The position numbers and the translations under genes were made by a program. The notes below the pieces were generated by a model that was not told the DNA's origin, did not search any database, and saw nothing but the letters and a program-made list of their open reading frames with translations. This document shows, piece by piece, positions 54,852 through 63,076 of a DNA stretch of 64,000 bases. Origin of the DNA: Rhynchopus sp. YZ270_cl-10 (Eukaryota; Euglenozoa; Diplonemea; Diplonemida; Diplonemidae); the NCBI GenBank assembly GCA_964035575.1, contig OZ037839.1, positions 1,116,001 through 1,180,000 on the forward strand, in the 5' to 3' direction. Position 1 is the first letter of the stretch; each line of letters opens with the position of its first letter.

Positions 54852-56255
54852 CAGTGTGACACAGAATTAATGGCCGATGAAGACATTTTATAAAAAAACG
54901 GCAAATTTTGACAAGGACATATTCAAAACACCCCCAAAACATAAAATATTTACGCCCAGGAACACAATAAAAGCAAAAATATAATGGTTAAGGGTAAAGT
55001 GAACACTGAGGCCACGAGGGAAGGGTTGCGCCTACAGGCAGCGTCGCTAGTCGTTGTTGGCGGTAAGAGCCATGATGAGGTGGCGGAGTTGCTGAACGTT
55101 GCGAAGAGGAGTTTGGGTAGGTGGGTGAAGGAGTACCGCGCTGGAGAGCGGAATTTTTCGGACAAGCCAGGGAGGGGACGCAAGAGATCGGCCACCACCG
55201 ACACCGTTAAGAATAGGGTGGTTAGACACATGCGGGGCAAGCGGTTTCAGTCTTGCAGGAAAGTAGCGTCGCGACTACAGATTTCGAGGGAGAGTGTCCG
55301 CAGGTGCCTGAAGGAGAAGGGGCTGAAGCCCGTTCAAACGAAGAGCAAACCAAAGCTCTCGGAAAAGAACATCACTGCCCGGATAGAGTTTGCTGAAACG
55401 CATCGAAACACCGACTGGTCAAAGGTGATGTTCACCGATGAAAAAGACTTTTGGCTTTTTTCTCGGGTGAGCAAGAAGAACGATGTTGTCTGGGTTGCAG
55501 ATGGTGATGAGCCGCCCCCAACCGTTGATAAGGTCAGGGCTACGCAGAAGGTTCACGTCTGGGGAGGAATCACCACCAGAGGTAAGACGAAGCTCTATTT
55601 CTATGACGGTGCTCTCAATGCAGAGAAGTACCGTACGCTCGTCTTACAGAAAGCGCTCAAAGAAATAAAAGAACTCCTGCCTGACAGTAGCTACACGTTT
55701 CAGCAGGATGGGGCACCCTGCCACACTGCGAACGTTACTCAAGCATTCCTCTCCTCCCAACCTTTCTCGTTCCTCCCTAAAGCTGACTGGCCAGGCAACT
55801 CCCCTGATCTCAATCCTATTGAGAACCTGTGGGCCAAGCTGCAGACTGCAGTCAACGAACGGGAGCCCAAAGACGTGTCAGCACTTAAACGTGCCATCAA
55901 CAAGGAATGGTCCAAGATGGACAATAGCTTCGTTGCACGTTACATCATGCCAATGCCACGACGCCTAGACGCAGTTCGCAATTCCAACGGAATGCACACA
56001 AAATACTAATGCATGCTCTATTTATTTTTGTGCACCCACTCGTTTGTACTGCTACACTGTATTTTTTTTTTTTACACATACACCCTTTTTTACCAAAAAG
56101 GGATATTTCCATGTTAATATTTTCCCCACACACACACTTTTCATACACGGCCAGTTGAAAATGCAATGAAATGAGTCAAATTTTGCCTATTTTTTAGAAT
56201 AATATAACAATTTTTACAAAATGTCGTCATCGGCCATTAATTCTGTGTCACACTG
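54852..56255 (+). mobile_element. Complete Tc1/mariner element (DD37E)
   Basis: 1,404 bp bounded by TA on both sides (54850-54851 and 56256-56257). Inverted ends are CAGTGTGACACAGAATTAAT followed by GGCCGATGA, matching the right end over about 30 bp, with one difference soon after (AGACAT against CGACAT). It contains one intact transposase gene. Near-identical ends and an open frame suggest recent arrival. It lies upstream of the PH-like gene, in the opposite orientation. Confidence 0.95.
54984..56009 (+). CDS. Tc1/mariner-superfamily transposase, DD37E
   Basis: 341 residues from the ATG at 54984 to TAA; the usual length for the superfamily. An N-terminal paired-like helix-turn-helix region (SHDEVAELLNVAKRSLGRWV, then SCRKVASRLQISRESVRRCL) binds the inverted repeats. 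A GRGRKRS basic linker lies between. The catalytic triad is visible: the first Asp in VMFTDEKDFW, the second in YTFQQDGAPCH, and Glu in GNSPDLNPIENLW. There are 37 residues between the second Asp and the Glu, so it is DD37E rather than the Tc1 DD34E or the mariner DD34D. All catalytic residues and flanking motifs are present, and there is no frame break. It cuts and pastes its own element at TA sites. Activity is inferred from intactness only. Confidence 0.95.
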   Translation: MVKGKVNTEATREGLRLQAASLVVVGGKSHDEVAELLNVAKRSLGRWVKEYRAGERNFSDKPGRGRKRSATTDTVKNRVVRHMRGKRFQSCRKVASRLQISRESVRRCLKEKGLKPVQTKSKPKLSEKNITARIEFAETHRNTDWSKVMFTDEKDFWLFSRVSKKNDVVWVADGDEPPPTVDKVRATQKVHVWGGITTRGKTKLYFYDGALNAEKYRTLVLQKALKEIKELLPDSSYTFQQDGAPCHTANVTQAFLSSQPFSFLPKADWPGNSPDLNPIENLWAKLQTAVNEREPKDVSALKRAINKEWSKMDNSFVARYIMPMPRRLDAVRNSNGMHTKY

Positions 56256-58023
56256 TAAGCCTCCCTAACGTCTCTTAAGAAGAAGACGCGTGCTACGTTT
56301 TTTTACGGTCTTCTAAAATATGGTTTTTTAAGAATAAAATACGTAAAAGACATGGAGGAAACCGTACCTGGGAGTGGGGGGGATCTACTTGACATTTATC
56401 CCAACACCCCCACACTAACAACTAAAATCACTAAACAGTCATAAAAAGCCATTGAAAACCAACCCCCGTAGTATACCACTGTGTCTATCGCTGTTTAAAC
56501 GACACAATCAGATTCAGGCAGAACCAGACGCCTGTGAAGATTGCCCTTTCCTCACGGATCTGAGTGGGTACATGCAATGATCTTCGCTAGCAGGAACACA
56601 GAGTCATTTCGTAAGCCTGAAGAAACAAGTGGAGCTGAACGCCACCAATAAGGGGCTCCCGCATTCACCGATGGAGGCTCGCTGGTTGACCAAATGCACT
56701 GCGTTCGAGGACATTGCAGGAAACATCGATGTGTCGCGCGCCATCAACAAAACCCATTTATACCCTTCTCCACTGTTCCCCTCCAGCTAGAAACCTCTAC
56801 GAATGCATGTATGTCACCATGGTCTTTTATTCCTCTTGTACGTTCTTTAAGTCTTCTATGATTGGAGTAGACGATTGTGGGAAGGCCTAGGAGTAAGTCT
56901 CGTGAGGAAGTGTCGCCTTCAAAAAGCAAGATGGTGTTGACAATGGAAACTTCGGGTGGATTCGGGTGTCTAAGCAGTATAGAAGAGTTAACCCTTGTGG
57001 GGTTGTTTTTTTCTTTTTGTTGTGATTTGCTGTCATTATCTTATCGATAAGCTATGATTTGATGTGTATTGTTTGGTTGGCATTGAGAGGCATTTGAGTG
57101 ATACATGAAGTGTGGAGCACAGCAAAATCAAAATTGTAAGGGTTAATCAATAGGGTCATCGAGGCTAATGACATGGTATGGACCTTGCAATGTCCGACAC
57201 GACGAACCAAATGATAAGATAAACAATGTTTGAGGGGGCGGGGAAAATGACTTTTTTTTTATTTCATTCATTTCCGGTCCTGAGACCAGATTTTTTCTAC
57301 CTACCTTCAGCCCAGTCCGTGATGTCAAATGTTGTTCCAAAACTGACAACTGAACGTTTATTTCAAAGAAATGGGGCCCTTTTTTTTGCGGCAATAAAAT
57401 AATTTTCTTTATGATTTCTGGCAACCATTTTCTCTTACTTAGACGTTCCATGATACTTTTTGCACACAAAAACATCCTGAGGTCAGTGTTCCGATTTAAC
57501 GGCTGAATCGGATGAGAAAGGTCACGTCAAACAAGACGAAGTACTTTTAGCATATGCCCGTGCATTTAAAGAGAAATTCTGTAGTACCACAACTCACAAA
57601 AAAAAAAAAATAACAAAAAATTGCACACAAAGAAATGAAAAAAATGGGAATATTTTGCGAATTTGAGAGGGAAAAAAAAGGGGGGGGGGAAACCCTCCGT
57701 GAAAGATGCAATACACCCCACGAGTAAAAAGACATCTTTAAAAAAAAATGGGTCAATGTCGTCTAATTGCCCTCCGCCTCAGGAGTGGAACTAGGGCCTC
57801 AATGTTCAAAGAGATGACTAATCCTCAACAACAACAACAACAACAACAACAATGGTATTCTTTTTTCCTTGAAAACTTGGTTGTATTAGTGTAGACACCC
57901 GAGGATGAACTCTACTATATTATATTTTCTTTTTTGGAAGAGCTAAGATACGCACAGAGCACATTTCACCTGCTATCACAAAGATAGCAACCACGATTGG
58001 CAACAAAACAAAAAGGAAAATTT

Positions 58024-58060
<37 letters not shown>

Positions 58061-58078
58061 GATCCTAAGCACTGCTTA
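56256..58078. other. Intergenic DNA with no supported gene
   Basis: A frame without ATG at about 56578-56790 (SHFVSLKKQVELNATNKG, then MEARWLTKCTAFEDIAG) reads like a protein fragment, but I do not recognise it. At 57825-57850 there is a CAA microsatellite. At 57875-57920 the AACTTGGTTGTATTAGTGTA / GACACCCGAGGATGAACTC segment repeats 43975-44020. A 38-nt A run precedes the MITE at 58079. Confidence 0.4.
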
Positions 58079-58582
58079 CTGGGGGGGGCCGAATAGTGGA
58101 CCCCCCCTGAATAGTAGACCCCCCTTGAATAGTAGACCCCCCCTGGGAATTCTGGGTTTTTTTAAATTTTTTTTCCTTTGAATAGTGGACCCCCCCTGAG
58201 AAATTCTGGGGGAAAATTTTTTTTTCCGCTGAATAGTGGACCCCCCCCAGGTTTTCGTTTTTTTTGACTTTTTGCGGAAGTCGCGGAAAAATTTTAGAGG
58301 GGATCAACTACAAATTTCAAATTGATTTTTCTTTCTTTGGATAGATTTTGTGACAAATCTTTCCAAAGAAGCAAAAATCAGTATATTTTGACACACCCTA
58401 TCAGCCTCATCGACAGGAGGGTTTTAGTAAAAATACAGAAAAAAAATTTTGGGGGGGTCTACTATTTAGGGGGGGTCTACTATTCAACTTGGAAAAAAAA
58501 ATTTTTTTTTCTGAGACCCCCGATTTATACCCGTCGGTTCGCCTAATAGTGGACCCGGGGTCTACTATTCGGCCCCCCCCAG
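58079..58582. mobile_element. TA-flanked MITE rich in GAATAGTAGACCCCCC
   Basis: Ends CTGGGGGGGGCCGAATAGT and ACTATTCGGCCCCCCCCAG, flanked by TA (58077-58078, 58583-58584). Sub-terminal repeats of GAATAGT(A/G)GACCCCCCC occur four to five times at the left and inverted (GGGGGGTCTACTATT) three to four times at the right. There is no coding capacity. TA target and size fit a Tc1/mariner-type MITE. Its ends differ from the intact mariner element, so that transposase is unlikely to move it. Confidence 0.8.
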
Positions 58583-59298
58583 TAAGTCATCTTAAAAGGG
58601 TTTTGCTAGCTGAAAGAACCGCAAGGGTGCGGGGTTCAGACACTAACAATAAAACAAAACAAAAACAAAAACAAAAACAAACGGAACAAAAAAGACATAA
58701 CTGAACAATTTATTAAATTTACGTATTTTTTTTTTTTGATGAAACGAGCCAGGCCTCACGCTAACCGCTCAGCGTTCCAAAAAAAAAAAAAAAAAATGTT
58801 TGATTATAGACTACTATCACAAGATAGCCACGGGAACAAACTGAGCTAGCGTGAGAGACCTGTAAATGAATGGATAAACGAGCAGATACATGAGAGGATC
58901 GACAACATTGCCGTCTCCCCCTCCCCCTTTCGCATGACGGTGAAGGAAATAACTTTTCTTGTGGTTTCACCGTTGGCTGACAACCAGGAAACCGCAAATC
59001 AATTCATTCCCTTCATCATTGTACACCAAAAACCCAAAAAAAAAAACACCTTCCCGCAGTTAGTACACTAGGCTGGCAGCTTTAACCTCCATTGTGTTTG
59101 CAGACCAACTTGAAAATAGAAAATAGAACGAAAGGACACGGAGTTGGTTCTTCTTCGACACATCATGGTGTGACAAAAAGAAAAAATCTTCCGTTTGTCC
59201 TTCTAGTTGCACCTGAAGTTTTCTATTTTCCCCCTTTTTTGCACTTTTTTTTTGTGTCACGACTGTAACACAGCAAAAAAAAAAAGGGGGTCTTTTTT
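58583..59298. other. Intergenic DNA downstream of the FYVE gene
   Basis: AAAAC repeats at about 58650-58685. A TGATTATAGACTACTATCAC / AAGATAGCCACGG segment at about 58800-58833 is shared with 23585-23625. No gene is supported; the 3' end of the minus-strand FYVE transcript would fall here. Confidence 0.4.
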
Positions 59299-59616
59299 TT
59301 AAAGGTTCCATTGGTCAGGTTTTTTCTTGGTTGAGGGGCCGGAGTAGTCAGTTTTTTTATAGCTGATGGTCATGCCACAGCCTTTGCAGATTCGGACACC
59401 GCAGCAGTTCCGGATGGGTGCACATGAATTGCAGACGACGACGCCACACCGTCTACAGTGGTGTTTCCTCTTCAGGAGCCGGATGAAGCCCACGTCGCAC
59501 ACCTTGCACCGCTTGCGGTCTGTATCAGCCTCCCATCTTTGCTGCAAGACCATCGGTCCACAGCACTTCACCTGCTCCGGTGTTGCAGCTTTTCCTTTGT
59601 GAACAACTTCGCTCAT
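59299..59616 (-). CDS. Small FYVE zinc-finger protein
   Basis: 105 codons. A complete FYVE finger occupies residues about 27-83: the W-x-x-D motif (RWEAD), the first zinc pair KVCDVGF preceded by C, the basic [10 protein letters not shown] core (R(R/K)HHCR-x-CG), then VVVCNSCAP and VRICKGCG. All eight zinc ligands appear present. FYVE domains bind phosphatidylinositol 3-phosphate on endosomes, and here the domain makes up most of the protein with only short tails. The C terminus is lysine-rich ([20 protein letters not shown]). The 5' leader has a long T/C tract and an AG 27 nt before the ATG. Just beyond is a 1-kb GGGGGA array, so the promoter either uses or tolerates it. Short FYVE-only proteins act as endosomal adaptors; partners are unknown. 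Confidence 0.92.
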   Translation of the reverse strand: MSEVVHKGKAATPEQVKCCGPMVLQQRWEADTDRKRCKVCDVGFIRLLKRKHHCRRCGVVVCNSCAPIRNCCGVRICKGCGMTISYKKTDYSGPSTKKKPDQWNL

Positions 59617-59670
59617 AGTATTGTGTGATATATAATAATTATTCTAAAACAGTAAAAATGAGGAAAAGGA

Positions 59671-60697
59671 GGGGGAGGGGGAGGGGGAGGGGGAGGGGGA
59701 GGGGGAGGGGGAGGGGGAGGGGGAGGGGGAGGGGGAGGGGGAGGGGGAGGGGGAGGGGGAGGGGGAGGGGGAGGGGGAGGGGGAGGGGGAGGGGGAGGGG
59801 GAGGGGGAGGGGGAGGGGGAGGGGGAGGGGGAGGGGGAGGGGGAGGGGAGGGGGAGGGGGAGGGGGAGGGGGAGGGGGAGGGGGAGGGGGAGGGGGAGGG
59901 GGAGGGGGAGGGGGAGGGGGAGGGGGAGGGGGAGGGGGAGGGGGAGGGGGAGGGGGAGGGGGAGGGGGAGGGGGAGGGGGAGGGGGAGGGGGAGGGGGAG
60001 GGGGAGGGGGAGGGGGAGGGGGAGGGGGAGGGGGAGGGGGAGGGGGAGGGGGAGGGGGAGGGGGAGGGGGAGGGGGAGGGGGAGGGGGAGGGGGAGGGGG
60101 AGGGGGAGGGGGAGGGGGAGGGGGAGGGGGAGGGGGAGGGGGAGGGGGAGGGGGAGGGGGAGGGGGAGGGGGAGGGGGAGGGGGAGGGGGAGGGGGAGGG
60201 GGAGGGGGAGGAAGGTGGGAGGGGGAGGGGGAGGGGGAGGGGAGGGGGAGGGGGAGGGGGAGGGGGAGGGGGAGGGGGAGGGGGAGGGGGAGGGGAGGGG
60301 GAGGGGGAGGGGGAGGGGGAGGGGGAGGGGGAGGGGGAGGGGGAGGGGGAGGGGGAGGGGGAGGGGGAGGGGGAGGGGGAGGGGGAGGGGGAGGGGGAGG
60401 GGGAGGGGGAGGGGGAGGGGGAGGGGGAGGGGAGGGGGAGGGGGAGGGGGAGGGGGAGGGGGAGGGGGAGGGGGAGGGGGAGGGGGAGGGGGAGGGGGAG
60501 GAGGGTGGGAGGGGGAAGGGGGAGGGGGAGGGGGAGGGGGAGGGGGAGGGGGAGGGGGAGGGGGAGGGGGAGGGGGAGGGGGAGGGGGAGGGGGAGGGGG
60601 AGGGGGAGGGGGAGGGGGAGGGGGAGGGGGAGGGGGAGGGGGAGGGGGAGGGGGAGGGGGAGGGGGAGGGGGAGGGGGAGGGGGAGGGGGAGGGGGA
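59671..60697. repeat. (GGGGGA)n array of about 1 kb
   Basis: About 170 units of GGGGGA on the plus strand, with a few shortened GGGGA units (near 59848, 60240, 60296, 60431) and two GGAAGGTGGGA / GGAGGGTGGGA variants (60209-60220, 60499-60512). The two variants are about 290 bp apart, suggesting a larger-scale duplication inside the array. The G-rich strand has strong quadruplex potential and the array is a polypurine tract. It ends exactly at the retroelement boundary. Confidence 0.97.
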
Positions 60698-60805
60698 GAT
60701 CTGGTGTACAAATAGTGATCCGTCGATGAGGTCCTGAAAGCGCAACAAAAACAATGTGAGGAGGGGTTTCGTTTATTGTGACGTACGAGGGAAGGAAAAC
60801 ACACC
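60698..60805 (-). repeat. Retroelement terminal repeat B2
   Basis: 108 bp identical to 60994-61101. It forms the outer 3' end of the retroelement and joins the GGGGGA array directly. Confidence 0.85.
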
Positions 60806-60993
60806 GGGGAAACAAATTTGTGGAAAAAATTCCTGATGAAGGTGGTGTGTTTTGACTTTCCCGTTCCAACCTTTGCAGAGCAAAGAGGTAATAAAAGCAA
60901 AAATGGACCAAAGCATCTTATACTATCATCTACAGTAACACCAGATCTCCCCATGTCGCAGCAAAGCTGCTTTAACAAGTTAACTGGGGAGGA

Positions 60994-61101
60994 GATCTGG
61001 TGTACAAATAGTGATCCGTCGATGAGGTCCTGAAAGCGCAACAAAAACAATGTGAGGAGGGGTTTCGTTTATTGTGACGTACGAGGGAAGGAAAACACAC
61101 C
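60994..61101 (-). repeat. Retroelement terminal repeat B1
   Basis: The inner copy, beginning GATCTGGTGTACAAATAG on the plus strand and ending GGAAAACACACC. It is separated from B2 by the 188-bp A2 segment and from the polymerase stop codon by 115 bp. Confidence 0.85.
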
Positions 61102-61216
61102 ATATACCGCTTTGGTACATCGTTTCCAGTCCGATTGACATGTGTACGACCACCACACTCTTTTGAAGAAAGGACAAGAGAAAAAGAGAAAGAATAAAAG
61201 AAATCACAAATGCATA

Positions 61217-63076
61217 TCACTCTGAAAAACCAAAAGAATCAACCTTCTTGTGAACACGGTCCCAACACAGCGGTACCGCTATCGTTCCCTCAGAGAGATG
61301 TGTGCGCCGGGATAACTGATCCGCAGTGCTGTTCTCCTCTGAGGCGATCCACTCAACACGAAGGTGGTGTGGTTGCACAAAAGAAAAAATATAACGTAAA
61401 AATAGGTTCCCTAGACGAGACTTTGTATGTCCCCGTCTGATCGCATGCGCCAAGCCCTCGTTGTCCACCAGCAGGAGGGTCCCACTCTTTGAGGAACCGC
61501 TCTCCAATGCAGCTCTGATGCCCTTCATCGCAGCTTCTGCCTCCAGCAGGAAGATGTCGCGGTGCGTCGCAGCCTGCACCCACTGTCCCCAGTCCGCCCC
61601 GGCCTCGGCATCGTCCAGGTGCTGCCACACAATGCCCCAACCAGTCGTACTCGCGTCCGTCCACACCACCGTGTCCCATGCAGAAGCCGGCTCCGGCAAT
61701 GAAAAATCCCGAATGGGGCGCACGAAAGCATCGACAATCTCAGCCATCTCCCTCCGCAAGTCATCCGGGATCACCACCTCTACGTCCCAGTCCAGTTCGC
61801 CTCTCACGATCTTCGTGGACCACCCACTGAGGCACCGGAGTATGGCGTCGAAGTGACACAGCGGAACGCCCAGGACATGTAGCACTCGCATAGCAATACC
61901 CACCATCTGCCATATGCGCCGAATCGACAACTTCCACGCAGACGCAAATGAAACAAAAATCAGCATCACCTTCTCCCTCCACGTGCTCGGAAACCGCAAT
62001 ACACCCTGCTCAGGTGACCACTCCACACCAATGTACTCCAAAGTCCGCACTGGGCTGAGGCACGATTTCTTCTCGTTTATTTCTGCTCCTGCAAAACTGA
62101 ACCGTTCCAGGATCCCTGCTACCGATGCCTGAACTCCTTCACAAGACTCTCCGAAGACAAGGATGTCGTCCAAGTACACCATCGCACGCACGCCCACTGC
62201 TCTACCCACAAGCGCTTCCGCTGTGTTCTGTGCTATGTAGGGGGCCACAGACCAGCCCATCGGCACCCGAGTCCATCTGTACCAGCTTTGCCCGACGCGA
62301 AAACAGAAGAAAGAGGAGACGTTGTTGTGGATAGGAAGTTGGTGGAAGAATCCTTTCAGGTCTATTTTTGCCAACCACGTAGCCTTCCTGTGCTTCAGGA
62401 TGTGGAACAGGTGCGGCGGGGCGAAGAGGTGGAACTTTGGGGGCTTTGGCATCACGCAGTTGATGGGACGGCCGTCAATCACCGTGCGGTGAATCAGCGG
62501 ATCAGACTTCGGAACCGTAAACACCTTGACCACTCCGCGGACACACTCACGTTTCGTCACCTTCATGCAGACACCAGCCTTCAAACATGCCGACACAAAA
62601 GAGGGAGGGAGGTTGGATTTCGGTCCTGGGATGGGGATCTTGCCTGACTTCACCTCCGAAATAGCGTTAGGGTTCGTCATCCAGCTTGCGAAATGTGGGT
62701 CCATACCCGCTTCCGTCGCCAGTTGCGACAGACGTTGCACGTTGATGGTGGAGGTCGGGAAGGAGTCAAGCTTTGCCTGTCTGGGGGGTGGCTTACCCAA
62801 ATCGGGCCACGTCAGGGAAGACTCTCCGGACTGCTCACCCGATACCTCATTCTCATGTTCCTCCAATATCCCCCGATAGCCCTCCTGCAGACCCCGAATC
62901 ACTGAAGAGAAGACAGCAGATTCGCCTCCAGCGTTCGTCGACCCCGTGTGTTCGTCCTCAGGTAACGCACCGTCTCTGCTTCGTTCGCGTGTCTGAGGAG
63001 CTCCCGCAGCTCGCTTCTTTCCACTCCCGTCTTCTCCACCTCCTGGATCGCCCCCCGTCGTAACGAATGTAGCCAT
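61217..63076 (-). CDS. Reverse transcriptase and RNase H of the retroelement
   Basis: Chosen start: ATG at 63076, just inside the end of the recombinase frame (about 178 bp overlap). The frame stays open further upstream, but that part is the shadow of the recombinase. The first 180 residues are hydrophilic. Reverse transcriptase motifs follow: KVFTVPKSDPLIHRTVIDGR, AKIDLKGFFHQLPI, the MVYLDDILVF active site (YLDD) and LEYIGVEWS. The RNase H domain begins at VVWTDASTTGWGIVW, with LEAEAAMKGIRAAL, LLLVDNEGLAHAI and the closing ENSTADQLSRR. The fold and the LSRR end are typical of DIRS/Ngaro/VIPER polymerases, which lack an integrase. The protein looks whole. Confidence 0.85.
   Translation of the reverse strand: MATFVTTGGDPGGGEDGSGKKRAAGAPQTRERSRDGALPEDEHTGSTNAGGESAVFSSVIRGLQEGYRGILEEHENEVSGEQSGESSLTWPDLGKPPPRQAKLDSFPTSTINVQRLSQLATEAGMDPHFASWMTNPNAISEVKSGKIPIPGPKSNLPPSFVSACLKAGVCMKVTKRECVRGVVKVFTVPKSDPLIHRTVIDGRPINCVMPKPPKFHLFAPPHLFHILKHRKATWLAKIDLKGFFHQLPIHNNVSSFFCFRVGQSWYRWTRVPMGWSVAPYIAQNTAEALVGRAVGVRAMVYLDDILVFGESCEGVQASVAGILERFSFAGAEINEKKSCLSPVRTLEYIGVEWSPEQGVLRFPSTWREKVMLIFVSFASAWKLSIRRIWQMVGIAMRVLHVLGVPLCHFDAILRCLSGWSTKIVRGELDWDVEVVIPDDLRREMAEIVDAFVRPIRDFSLPEPASAWDTVVWTDASTTGWGIVWQHLDDAEAGADWGQWVQAATHRDIFLLEAEAAMKGIRAALESGSSKSGTLLLVDNEGLAHAIRRGHTKSRLGNLFLRYIFSFVQPHHLRVEWIASEENSTADQLSRRTHLSEGTIAVPLCWDRVHKKVDSFGFSE

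Noticed and set aside
58600-58640. tRNA-like segment with a GGGTTC motif
   Set aside because: No cloverleaf could be formed; I saw no convincing tRNA or rRNA gene anywhere in the window.
59613-61050. Poly-proline/serine and poly-glycine/arginine frames over the GGGGGA array
   Set aside because: Simple-sequence artefact, open in all frames, spanning the retroelement boundary.
60698-61101. B1 and B2 read as long terminal repeats of an LTR retrotransposon
   Set aside because: Both lie on the same (3') side of the coding region, and the element encodes a tyrosine recombinase, not a DDE integrase; split direct repeats fit better.
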